Assembly (NCBI GenBank): GCA_900544205.1
Contig: UQUG01000019.1
Span: 1 to 30,498 of the forward strand
DNA length: 30,498 nucleotides
Direction of reading: 5' to 3'
Origin: an uncultured Collinsella sp.
GTDB lineage: Bacteria; Actinomycetota; Coriobacteriia; Coriobacteriales; Coriobacteriaceae
In this document: in pieces, positions 9,801 to 16,269 of the stretch
How positions within the stretch are numbered: position 1 is the first letter of the stretch
Layout of the letters: each line of letters opens with the position of its first letter
Notes under the pieces: generated by a model
What the model saw: only the letters and a program-made list of their open reading frames with translations
Told to the model about the DNA's origin: nothing
Database searches by the model: none
Made by a program: the position numbers and the translations under genes

Positions 9801-10463
9801 GAGCGCAACGTTTCCCATGCCCTTAAGACTCACGACATTTTTGCCGTCGATGGTCGAGGGCACCTCCAACGTGGTAATGCCTGCGTCGCCATACTCGATA
9901 GAAATTTCGTTGGTGAGGCTATCGATCGAGAAGTAGTACTGCGCGGGGGTCTGCTCGCCGGCCACGTAGCCATCGTCGTATTCGCCCTTTACGCCCGTGG
10001 CGCCCTTCGAGGTCATCCAGAGCCCGAGTTCCTCGTTCCAGGTTGCCTCGGCTTCGGCGGTCTCCTCTTGCTTTTGCTGCTCGGCGAGCTCCTTGCCCTC
10101 GACAAGATCGATGGCGAGCGTGCCCACGGGCGTGCTCTCGGTCTGCCCAGCGCCCGTCAGGCCTGCCGCCGATGCAATCTCGGAGGGCGGGGGCGTAGGG
10201 GTATCACCGGTATCGAGCACCGTGGGGTCGGCAGCGCCGGCATCGGGCGCGGGGTCGGCGGAAGCAGAGTCTGACGTTTGGGCGTCAGCCGAATCGACGG
10301 GAGCGGCGTCGGCTGCTTGGCCGTTATCCGTCTGCACAAAAGTGCCGTCGGTGTTGAGGGCCTCAGCAAACGCGCCCACAGGCAACGAGCCCGTCACCAT
10401 AGTGAGGGTCACCGCGGCAACGGTCAGGCGGCGGCAAAGCGCTCGAACAGTAGTCCACCTCAT
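3879..10463 (-). CDS. Giant LRR (BspA-like) wall-anchored surface protein
   Basis: A 2194-residue exported protein of unknown ligand. Visible in order: signal peptide (about 1-33, ending AFA); Ala/Asp-rich low-complexity segment (35-140); leucine-rich repeats of the BspA/LRR_5 type (about 175-400, with AFxGC-like units); several beta-sandwich or carboxypeptidase-regulatory-like segments; a long helical, charged region (about 1150-1560) with KARRAP near 1231; a hydrophobic Gly/Ala stretch near 1598-1628; another carboxypeptidase-regulatory-like domain (about 1705-1790, ending in a WLRVPP segment); an Ig-like domain (about 1909-2000); a chitobiase C-terminal-like domain (about 2020-2098); a Gly-rich linker; and a sorting signal LASTGD (2160-2165), hydrophobic helix and KRRKR tail. 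The start has AGGAAAGGAACGACC upstream. A shared dyad operator lies 68 bp before the ATG. Probably an adhesin or scaffold; the function is inferred from architecture only. Confidence 0.88.
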   Translation of the reverse strand: MRWTTVRALCRRLTVAAVTLTMVTGSLPVGAFAEALNTDGTFVQTDNGQAADAAPVDSADAQTSDSASADPAPDAGAADPTVLDTGDTPTPPPSEIASAAGLTGAGQTESTPVGTLAIDLVEGKELAEQQKQEETAEAEATWNEELGLWMTSKGATGVKGEYDDGYVAGEQTPAQYYFSIDSLTNEISIEYGDAGITTLEVPSTIDGKNVVSLKGMGNVALTSITFAPDSHIRSVGGLGGSSIKEIALPDSVEELGWNAFTGSKTLHTVTWPNNAAFTTIPEQAFEGCEQLDDNVVATLPPSVKTIDYRAFANCGVPQFYVSDTTVLTFTQINVPGTVERIERYAFDGCSHVSSVTIGDGVKYIGAHAFASLDPAIAGKEIVLPKSVEMIEWGAFENTRYGNETNHNAVALRVMNPDLQFGEAGYPGDYNERVTIDGVTYAIPFSEGQTIYAYATDSAGNPSMVKKLADAVADRKDSVDSSKPAYTFEWMGEAAQVTGKLPQSATATLVQAGRSTPLAVGDDGSFTADALSKTAATLRISLGGYYDMVLARPGDQMTGTWNIGEIKAEDFTKIPTSRAIELNVAYLEPVAGQDKTERIELDSLDNIDLTVKSGGKTLKPAKGDKENDFRIQGTALVVSQAIADADQDLEITLEPKDSLKLGGATATVKPSAGKVDIDLKPWGTATVTTKGDYQGANRVLVFRTSDGKLVADGVTYLMGYEDDGTTPIMKAETPRLKAGSYTIVAFNKTSYDIQATSYSTFSRLGLTVGKHIAQKQVKIEDGKQLDVTLDVPTFDVETYRAERGLTAGSVIADSSAVVGVETELRIHFELKGSQAAKIEIPLAKDAVEDVSAGFREADDSTNTWWTDATWEGDNLVLNMRKGKGADVFVRFKPKAAGAYAISPLITLGEVTLPLGSTTLEVSGSRIEVDSTDVHSLLGNVAYVYAAPGKSVQLTVGTGSSAAKYTGKTNKLGRAKIEYDLPQDTLAAERVTLEARVGSTDVAAAAAEVTARNYVRYVPGASVWNFDVTYRGGTQNLVKDGKDTGKSLWTFHHLPQKKNAYWTFDITLEVGNEEAADTLDLYVDCVDGKTVTIPLTQKSREGTRVRYVAEYVDEGYLKLLDEFNKANDSTYVNCGNFEQIFMPQTYRISNAQLMTMLSFDANASAKKHSAAAEERQQEFSNAVQQWHEYMMDNSFNDVDEAFNDAIDQMVADAFAEEDENGKEDEAQGGAARKARRAPAASDGEGDGAGNDEVAQFAADLKAAVGGSSALLTQQGDSYGVNVDKMIFEDAYGTSEDWYQELAAAQGANAADAAAIKELVDHASRAEFIAQQAEDLVGQSMGIGRLNQYGSWNDATAAALNKCAGIKASEYNGQSTSGFNDLGRALGSSLSYKAADDDTVKGFKVAAPDGEQTAYIESEFIENSNNNKNQALLFNSIAMQCDILDNLYDNWNVVHSLNNSKVRGWLMAWRLNGDVSAHMKLICTIRSLKSYKIECEMFGQVFKTDAWKAAGQAFPAATQGIGIFTGIYGMNDASKNWENVNVRMQKVKGEREGYELQHTRLLAKPEKTEDDWKCIYALRDAMEKARAFEDLLYRQLCHDSTDVAVGSIMTIAGVLTAGSAGTVVGAAYDAASTSVGSERAIKLTNAECAYDVACEQVERACQNRITVNWGELTDTEVYKANKDGLISDEKMQSIFEARYRNVAAKAAPDPAGVVYEGLLSNTVEGATVGLWSADDAAGTNAVRWDAEEYEQDNPLATGADGAYNWNTPTGWYQVRVTKDGYEEARSAWLRVPPIQTEVNIGLVSTAAPEVASAHAYTDCIEVEFAQYMDASDDALVALCAQGLGDVTYTWLDKQDDPNGKPLSRVLRIRYADAREAGSAVAFELDGARNYAGTAMARWASGELSVGVRADKLKLNVEQAVTMLEGSDFELVAHVTDKAGKPFVGAKVSVGLESSAICSVDATQAVTGEDGAATFVLHGALPGLTTLTAAVDGTALSKQVDVRVSAEAVRPARPVATIGATTFGAWSPKENYITVPKGTKLELSAEDGATIWYTTNETCPCRDEGRVKYTEPIALDSNMYVRIAAQRPGMSYSEYSERLNITITVTDEAAPGPTPGGGEQGGGADGSDGTGVPAGGSTSTTTAVTTDKSKGKGENGKKSGGTELASTGDSAAMTVAALGIAGATVAAAGIAAAKRRKR

Positions 10464-10531
10464 GGTCGTTCCTTTCCTGCAAACCTAAAGTCATCCAGCG
10501 TAATCGTCGTCCAAAAACAAAGCGAACGGTA

Positions 10532-10565
10532 GGTTCATATATACGAACCTACCGTTCTACCTGCG
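10532..10565 (-). promoter_or_regulatory. Composite operator, copy 1 (dyad plus CTACCTGCG)
   Basis: GGTTCATATATACGAACC (10532-10549) is followed after exactly 7 bp by CTACCTGCG (10557-10565). In this copy the dyad extends outward into a 13-bp perfect inverted repeat (GAACGGTAGGTTC). It lies 68 bp upstream of the giant surface-protein ATG and matches copies at 12860-12893 and 14741-14774. Confidence 0.75.
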
Positions 10566-10567
10566 TA

Positions 10568-10604
10568 AACCACCGCAAAGGGGACAGGCACCTTTGTGGC
10601 GGTT
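10568..10604 (+). repeat. GGGGACAG REP-like palindrome, copy 4
   Basis: ACCACCGCAAAGG and CCTTTGTGGCGGT arms surround GGACAGGCA. It begins 3 bp after the operator 9-mer and ends 21 bp before array B. Confidence 0.65.
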
Positions 10605-10625
10605 CTGGACTTGGCCGGCCAGTTT

Positions 10626-10763
10626 GTCTCGATCTGTAACAGTTAGAGGTCAAATTCCCCGCCTGGTGTTACAGATCGAGACGTTATGTTGGCCACCCGC
10701 CGGTTCATCTAAATCTGTAACAGATAGAGCCGTTTCTGCTGGCTAGGTGTTACAGATTGAGAT
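10626..10763. repeat. Array B: two tandem 57-bp palindromes of the 16-bp arm
   Basis: Palindrome 1 spans 10626-10682 and is a perfect 16-bp inverted repeat. Palindrome 2 spans 10707-10763, with left arm ATCTAAATCTGTAACA and right arm TGTTACAGATTGAGAT. Both loops are 25 bp and the spacer is 24 bp. The array is 35 bp past the stop codon of the 664-residue surface-protein gene, and its flanks resemble those of array A. Confidence 0.85.
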
Positions 10764-10798
10764 CTTGCTGAGGTGGAAACGAGGGCCTCCGCCGAAAC

Positions 10799-12793
10799 CT
10801 AGTTCTCGCGGCGCTTTGAGGCGATGCCGATGGCTGCTGTGATGGCTCCGGCGAGGCTCATGGCCGCGGCGACAAGTCCGGTGCTGTCACCCGTTGCGGC
10901 GAGGGTGGCATCGGTGGTCTTGGCAGTGGGCTTGACGGCCGGAGTCTTGGTGGTCGAGACGGTCGTAGTAGTCGTGGCGGTCGTTGGTGCCTGGCCCGGC
11001 TTGGCATCTGGCTTGGGCTCGGGATCCGGTGTCGGCCTGGGGTCGGGCATCGGCGCAGGCGTTGCTTCAGGCGTCATCGTAAGATTGGTATAGACCCACA
11101 TGGTGGTCGTCTTACCGTCTCTATCGAGATTCTCCGCATCGGATTCGTTCCACCAGTAGCCATAAGTCTTGCCATTAATTGTGACCCTAGTGTCACGAGT
11201 AAAGTAGAAACCCTCATGCGACTTGAGATAGAAACCGTAGCTATAGGTCTTCCCAGCCTCAAACGTATCAATGTGGTTCTCGATATTTTGATCCCAGAAC
11301 CATGCCGAGTTCACTCCAGCGCCATCCTCAGAATTCCAGAACTCGCACTGATACCAATAACGAGTGTCGTCGGACGTAGCGCCCGTGAACACCGGCTTAT
11401 CGCCGTCTTTGAACGTGACGGTAGCGCCATTAATCTCGACCGTGTCGATTGCTTGCCACACAAGAGCCTTTTCGCAGGTAAACGATGTGGTCGGCGCAAG
11501 GAACAGACCATCTTCGACTTTCTGAACACTCATGGCGTTAAGTGGCTCGCCATTGATTGCCACAGTGCAGCCGTTGGCAAACTCATACCCGTTCTTTTGG
11601 CGTAGCATGACAGAATGCATGTAGTGCTTGCCTTCTTCGAACTTGTCGATTCGCTTCATGCCCGGTGTGTACATGCCCTCGTCGGAATACCAGAAGGCGA
11701 CGGGATGAAGATCCGTGGGGTCGCTGTTGTCCATCTCCTCCCAGCACTCGTAAGCAATTTCATACTTGTCGTAATCTGCGTATGGTACATGAGTGGTTGG
11801 AGCGGGAGTATCCCCAGCGCGATAGCCGATATATCCTGAACCCAAATCAACGCTATTGATTGCCTGTCCATGAGCAGCTAGCTTTACCACGGTGTTGAAG
11901 TTGTAGCGCAGGTAGTAATCGGTCCTCGTTTCATGGACAACGATTTGAGCTGGTTTATCGGAGGTGCTATCAGGATCGCCGATGAGGATGCCATCATTAT
12001 AGTCGGTGCCGTCGAACGTCAACGTTGAAGTAAACGGCACATCCTCGTTGCGGATGAGTGCATAGTTTCCGTCTACAAAGTCGCCACCCGTCAGGGTCAG
12101 CGTCGCACGCATCTGCCCTTCATATGGCGCAATGGAAATCGTCACGTTCGATTGAGACTGATCGGCGACTTCAACAAGCGCGCCAGTAGCGGCATCTGCC
12201 TTGTAATACTTAGTTTCGGATGCGTTTGATAGCTTATCCGCCACCTCATCTGGGACCGGTCCAAAATCCCATGAGAAACTACCGCCTCCGGTAAGAGAAA
12301 TCTCGGGTGGAAGCTCGCATTCCCTGTAGTAGGATTCGACGTTCGTGTCGATTGTCACGCCACCCCCACCCGTCACGTCGGTCACACCGCAGGGCATAAT
12401 GGCGTTGTCTGCCGGCATGGCGGCGTTGTTGCTGGAAGCGTTTTGCTCGGCGGGCATTGCATCGCCAGCCCCTTCGACGGTGTCAGCCAAAGATACCTGC
12501 TGAGTATCGGCCTCGTTCTGAGTTGCCGGAGCAGCCTCGGTTGTCGGTGTTGTCGCCGCATTCGCATCCACCGTAGCCGCCGGCGCCGCAGGAGCCGCAG
12601 CGACCTCACCCGTCGTAGCAGCAGAATCCGCACATTCGGTCGCAAGCGCCACACTCGGCAGTAACAGCTGGCCGACCATGAGCGCGCACGCACCGACGCT
12701 GGCGACCCTCACACCCGCGCAACGCCAAGTACCGTGAACGAGCGAGCAAGCGCGCTCGCGCTGCGTCTGCTTGGCAAAATGTTGTCCTTGCAT
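10799..12793 (-). CDS. Wall-anchored surface protein with two tandem repeat domains
   Basis: A 664-residue exported protein that I cannot assign to a named function. It has a 51-residue signal peptide ending SVALA and an Ala/Thr-rich segment (52-135). A beta-rich region follows (about 140-305), then two related domains (about 310-440 and 448-573) sharing a pattern of FEEGKHY/FEAGKTY, then GYEF/GFYF, then VAING/VTING. After these come a Pro/Asp repeat linker (577-600), a Thr-rich stalk and the sorting signal LAATGD (631-636) with hydrophobic helix and KRREN tail. An upstream in-frame ATG exists at 12832, but AAGGAGGA at 12798-12805 fixes the start at 12793. The middle is visibly less GC-rich than neighbouring genes, which could reflect transfer. 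Operator copy 2 lies 66 bp upstream. Confidence 0.85.
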   Translation of the reverse strand: MQGQHFAKQTQRERACSLVHGTWRCAGVRVASVGACALMVGQLLLPSVALATECADSAATTGEVAAAPAAPAATVDANAATTPTTEAAPATQNEADTQQVSLADTVEGAGDAMPAEQNASSNNAAMPADNAIMPCGVTDVTGGGGVTIDTNVESYYRECELPPEISLTGGGSFSWDFGPVPDEVADKLSNASETKYYKADAATGALVEVADQSQSNVTISIAPYEGQMRATLTLTGGDFVDGNYALIRNEDVPFTSTLTFDGTDYNDGILIGDPDSTSDKPAQIVVHETRTDYYLRYNFNTVVKLAAHGQAINSVDLGSGYIGYRAGDTPAPTTHVPYADYDKYEIAYECWEEMDNSDPTDLHPVAFWYSDEGMYTPGMKRIDKFEEGKHYMHSVMLRQKNGYEFANGCTVAINGEPLNAMSVQKVEDGLFLAPTTSFTCEKALVWQAIDTVEINGATVTFKDGDKPVFTGATSDDTRYWYQCEFWNSEDGAGVNSAWFWDQNIENHIDTFEAGKTYSYGFYLKSHEGFYFTRDTRVTINGKTYGYWWNESDAENLDRDGKTTTMWVYTNLTMTPEATPAPMPDPRPTPDPEPKPDAKPGQAPTTATTTTTVSTTKTPAVKPTAKTTDATLAATGDSTGLVAAAMSLAGAITAAIGIASKRREN

Positions 12794-12859
12794 GTCGTCC
12801 TCCTTAATCGAGGTTTGTTTCCATGACATCACAGTGCGGCAAACCGGGCGCCACGCCTA

Positions 12860-12893
12860 GGTTCGTACATGCGAACCCGCGTCCCTACCTGCG
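12860..12893 (-). promoter_or_regulatory. Composite operator, copy 2
   Basis: GGTTCGTACATGCGAACC (12860-12877), a 7-bp gap, then CTACCTGCG (12885-12893). It is preceded by CCTA as in copy 3. It lies 66 bp upstream of the 664-residue surface-protein start and just past the terminator of the next gene. Confidence 0.75.
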
Positions 12894-12897
12894 CAAA

Positions 12898-12942
12898 CGC
12901 AAAAGCCGCCACGCGGGGACGCAAATCCCTGCGCGGCGGCTC
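12898..12942 (-). terminator. Intrinsic terminator of the 548-residue surface-protein gene
   Basis: On the minus strand AGCCGCCGCGCAGGGA pairs, with two mismatches, with TCCCCGCGTGGCGGCT, followed by TTTTGCG. It lies about 50 bp past the stop codon. Confidence 0.7.
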
Positions 12943-12990
12943 AATCAAGCGCACCGAGGTTTTATGCCCTGCATGCCCTAGGCAAAATTG

Positions 12991-14637
12991 CTATTCCTCG
13001 CGACGACGCGCGGCGGCGATGCCGGCGACTGCAACTGTCGCGCCGGCAATGCCCATGGCGGCAACGGTCAACGCGGCGCTATCGCCCGTGGCCGCAAGAG
13101 CGGAAGTCGTCGTCTTCGAAGCCGTGACGGATGCCTTGGCGGCAGCGAGCTTTACATTCACGGCCGAACCGGTCTGTGCCGAAGCTCGGCTCGGCGCCCC
13201 CGTCGTGCCCGTCGAGCCTTCGCCACCCGGCTGCGGCTTAGGAGTCGGTGCCGGATCGGGAGTAGGCATAGCACCTCCGTCGAATGCGATATGCGCGACC
13301 TTGGCGATCTTGTCCGCATCGCGATCGGCCCTCAGGACGCCTTCGCCGGGCTCGCCAATCGTCTGTCCCCAAAAATCAGCATATTCAAATCGGTTGCCCA
13401 GCGCCATGGGGCGGGCACCCAGTTTTTGGTAGTCGCGCACCACGCCATTGACAGGAAGCACGACCTTCCCGCCCTCGCCGATAACAATCATGCCGGCAGG
13501 ACCGTTGGCGGTCGTGTAGTTGTCAGCGACGATTGCCCCATCGTTGCCCTCGGCAACAACGGAGCCGTTTTTAATTTGGATGCTTCCGCCCTCGACCGCA
13601 CTCCCCGAGCTGGTATGCAGACCATACGTGTCCTTGGAATACCGATCTTTCGAGGCGCTGGCAATCGCAGTCACAAACGTGTTCTTTCCATCGATGATGA
13701 TATCGGCAGTGGCATCGTTGCCCATTCCGGCCGCCTCGATACCCACGGCACCCCACATACCATTCGAAGCATCGGCAATTGCGGTCACGAGCGAATCGCC
13801 TGCAATTTCGACACGCGCTGCGCCGTTGTTGACACGGGACACAATTCCCTGAGACTCCAGAGTGGATTCGGCCTTGACCGTCACCGTTGAGCCGGAGCCG
13901 ATCGATACGCGGCCGCCTTTGTTGCTCTGCCCGTCATGTTCCCATGCAAACTCGCCGTCTTCCCCAGGTGCACCGTTAGTGGCATAGATGCCCGTCACGT
14001 AACCGTAATACCCGTCACCGGACCCCGCCGCGCGCCCTGCCTTCACATCGACAGTCGCACCGTTTTTAATGGTCACGTCTCCGCCAAACGCAGTTATGGC
14101 CTCGGCGTTCTCGCACTCCTCGCCATTTGCATCCGCACCCGTCGCCGTCACGTTGACCGTGGCCCCGTCGACGGTGACGTCGCCACCGGTAATACCGTTA
14201 CCCGCGGCCGTGATGACATCGGTCTGGCCCGTCGCATTGAGTGTGCCGTCGCCCGTGATGGAAAGGTTGCCGCCTGAGACCTCGATGGCGCTCTGACCGG
14301 CATCGGCCGTAACGGTGTTGGTGTTGGTCACACCGATGTTGAGGTTGCCCTCGGCGCTGATGCCGCCGCCGTTATAGCCATTGAGCTGCATGTCGTCGGC
14401 GCCGTTCCAGGACCACGTGCCCGCCTCGTCGCCGACGGCAACACCCCCGTTGTACTGCGTGCCACCCACGTTGATCCAATCTGCTGCCAAGGCAACGCTT
14501 GGCAGCAGCAGCTGACCGACCATGAGCGCACACGCTCCGACGCACGCCAGCCTGGCACCCGCCCGTTTCCACGAACCGTGAACCAGCGAGCAAGTGCGCT
14601 CGCGCTGCGTTTGCTTGGCAAAATGACTTCCGTTCAT
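12991..14637 (-). CDS. Wall-anchored beta-helix-like surface protein
   Basis: A 548-residue exported protein. The signal peptide (1-51, ending SVALA) is nearly the same as in the neighbouring 664-residue protein. The body (about 55-420) is built of short Gly/Asn/Thr-rich strands such as GGDVTIKNGATVDV and GGNLSITGDGTLN, the pattern of a right-handed parallel beta-helix, as in pectate-lyase-like or Cthe_2159-type carbohydrate-binding proteins. A Pro/Thr-rich stalk follows, then sorting signal LAATGD (514-519), helix and RRREE tail. The ATG at 14637 is preferred over one at 14664 because GAGGGAGGC lies directly upstream of it. Operator copy 3 is 103 bp upstream, separated by a REP-like element. 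Binding of a glycan is a guess from the fold. Confidence 0.85.
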   Translation of the reverse strand: MNGSHFAKQTQRERTCSLVHGSWKRAGARLACVGACALMVGQLLLPSVALAADWINVGGTQYNGGVAVGDEAGTWSWNGADDMQLNGYNGGGISAEGNLNIGVTNTNTVTADAGQSAIEVSGGNLSITGDGTLNATGQTDVITAAGNGITGGDVTVDGATVNVTATGADANGEECENAEAITAFGGDVTIKNGATVDVKAGRAAGSGDGYYGYVTGIYATNGAPGEDGEFAWEHDGQSNKGGRVSIGSGSTVTVKAESTLESQGIVSRVNNGAARVEIAGDSLVTAIADASNGMWGAVGIEAAGMGNDATADIIIDGKNTFVTAIASASKDRYSKDTYGLHTSSGSAVEGGSIQIKNGSVVAEGNDGAIVADNYTTANGPAGMIVIGEGGKVVLPVNGVVRDYQKLGARPMALGNRFEYADFWGQTIGEPGEGVLRADRDADKIAKVAHIAFDGGAMPTPDPAPTPKPQPGGEGSTGTTGAPSRASAQTGSAVNVKLAAAKASVTASKTTTSALAATGDSAALTVAAMGIAGATVAVAGIAAARRREE

Positions 14638-14664
14638 AGGTGCCTCCCTCGGTCGATGGACCAT

Positions 14665-14699
14665 ACCATCACAAAGGCGCCTGTCCCCTTTGCGGTGGT
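14665..14699 (-). repeat. GGGGACAG REP-like palindrome, copy 5 (in leader)
   Basis: Arms ACCATCACAAAGG (14665-14677) and CCTTTGCGGTGGT (14687-14699). It sits between operator copy 3 and the ribosome-binding site of the beta-helix protein, so it would form a hairpin in the mRNA leader. Confidence 0.65.
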
Positions 14700-14740
14700 T
14701 TTCCTAGTCTCACCATGTGCCAAGCAATCGCATACGCCTA

Positions 14741-14774
14741 GGTTCGTAGATGTGAACCCCTATGGCTACCTGCG
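14741..14774. promoter_or_regulatory. Composite operator, copy 3 (between divergent genes)
   Basis: GGTTCGTAGATGTGAACC (14741-14758), a 7-bp gap, then CTACCTGCG (14766-14774). It lies in the divergent gap between the beta-helix surface gene and the LuxR-type regulator gene, so it could control either or both. Confidence 0.75.
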
Positions 14775-14821
14775 GTTTCATTCGAATGGATTTCGTTGTC
14801 GGTGTCTTCGCCTTAGGGCGC

Positions 14822-14827
14822 TACAAT
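14822..14827 (+). promoter_or_regulatory. Candidate -10 box of the LuxR-type gene
   Basis: TACAAT lies 38 bp before the start codon. The best -35 candidate (TTGTCG, 14796-14801) is 20 bp away, so spacing is poor. Operator copy 3 lies about 50-80 bp upstream. Confidence 0.35.
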
Positions 14828-14865
14828 CGAGGGCATGATTATTCCGTCCACCCAAAGGACCGTTC

Positions 14866-16269
14866 TTGAACCTGAGCAAGCCTAAAATCAACGCGCTTCT
14901 AGCCCTCGCGCTCTTTACCTTTGTCTTCCTTGCCGCCGAGTTTCGCTTCGACATCAATGTCGGGCTGCTCGCCGGTGCCGAGCGCGTTGTGCTCGCGCAA
15001 GGCTTTATCCTGGGTGCCAGCGTTATCGGCTTTATCGGATACGCGCCGTTACTGGCCCTCGCTCAGCGCAAAAGCCAGCCCAAGGCAATCGCCACCGCTG
15101 CTGTCCCTATCGCCATTGTTGGGCTAACCCAGATTCAATCCCCCACAGGTCCACTTGCGCTCGAGATTCTGGGGTGCGTGGTATTCTTTGGGCTCGGCCT
15201 GCTGGGCGCCGCTGCGCATCGCGCCTTTGCGTTGGCATTCCAAGACGACCCCAAGCTCGCAACCGGCGCGGGGGCGGCCTATGCCGCAGGCATCCTCCTG
15301 CAGTTTGCCCTTAACCTGCTCGATTGCGGCGGCATCGTTGAGCTCATCATTCTTGGCGCGGCGACGATCATCATCTCCGCCCTCAGCGCCGCGCCCCAAG
15401 AGGCAGATGAGAACCCCAGCTCCACCATCAACCCTTTTACCGAGCCCTCACACGTCCTCGCCAAGCAGGCGTGTTGGAGCATCGCGCTCGTCATGATCTT
15501 GGCCTGTCTGTTCTCAACGCTCGATAACGTCGTCACGTTCTCCAACGCTCACGGCACCATCGCCGTGCAGACCTGGCCGCGCCTCTTTTTGGCAGCGAGC
15601 GGTCTAGCTGCCGGCATCGTTTTTGATCTTGCCGAGCGTCGCTACATGGGTCCTGTCATGCTCGGTGTCACGGTGCTCTCCACCATCTCAATCTTGGCCG
15701 TGGAAGCTGGTGCCGATCCCAACCTGGGCCTCATCGTCTTTTATCTGAGCTCGGGCTTTTTCGTCACATTCTTCACCGCCACGTTTACACAGCTGGCACC
15801 GCGTATGCACACTCCGGCTTTGTGGGCTGGCATGGGCCGCGCCGCCAACAATGCATGTGCATTCACCACATCGGGCATCTCGCTGGCACTGGTCACCTCG
15901 GGCAATGTCGCCCTCATCATGATCGGCGCGCTCGTGCTGCTTGTGGCGGCGAGCGTGGCATTTGTAGCTGCGGGGCTGTTCCGTCTACCCCAAACCGAGC
16001 AGGAGCGCGAACATCAACAGCTCGCCGAGGAGGCACTCGCTGCACCCAGCATCGAGGAACAGCGCCAGGCCTTCATCGCCGACCACGGCCTCACCCCGCG
16101 TGAAGTCGACGTGCTCATGGCCGTGACCCAGGACGAGCGCCCGCTCAAACAGATTGCTGATGAGCTCGGCATCTCGATGCGCATGGTCCAGCGCCACCTG
16201 AGCTCCATCTACCAAAAGACCGACACGCAAACGCGCGCCGGCCTCACCAAAGCCTTCCCCTCCGCCTAA
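14866..16269 (+). CDS. Membrane-tethered LuxR-family transcriptional regulator
   Basis: A 467-residue regulator in which an integral-membrane sensor is fused to a DNA-binding domain. Residues 1 to about 370 form roughly a dozen hydrophobic helices, interrupted by a short polar loop near 180-200. Residues about 400-467 are a LuxR/GerE helix-turn-helix (LTPREVDVLMAV, then LKQIADELGISMRMVQRHLSSIYQK). Proteins of this architecture are abundant in Coriobacteriia and usually sit beside the genes they control. Translation starts at TTG 14866 with AAAGGA 6 bp upstream. There is no phospho-receiver domain, so the signal is probably sensed by the membrane part. It is divergent from the beta-helix surface gene with an operator-like dyad between them, which suggests it controls the three surface genes. 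The inducer is unknown. Confidence 0.9.
   Translation: MNLSKPKINALLALALFTFVFLAAEFRFDINVGLLAGAERVVLAQGFILGASVIGFIGYAPLLALAQRKSQPKAIATAAVPIAIVGLTQIQSPTGPLALEILGCVVFFGLGLLGAAAHRAFALAFQDDPKLATGAGAAYAAGILLQFALNLLDCGGIVELIILGAATIIISALSAAPQEADENPSSTINPFTEPSHVLAKQACWSIALVMILACLFSTLDNVVTFSNAHGTIAVQTWPRLFLAASGLAAGIVFDLAERRYMGPVMLGVTVLSTISILAVEAGADPNLGLIVFYLSSGFFVTFFTATFTQLAPRMHTPALWAGMGRAANNACAFTTSGISLALVTSGNVALIMIGALVLLVAASVAFVAAGLFRLPQTEQEREHQQLAEEALAAPSIEEQRQAFIADHGLTPREVDVLMAVTQDERPLKQIADELGISMRMVQRHLSSIYQKTDTQTRAGLTKAFPSA

Noticed and set aside
10532..10565. ECF-sigma promoter instead of an operator
   Set aside because: GAACC could resemble an ECF -35 box, but no shared -10 element is found at 15-18 bp in the three copies.
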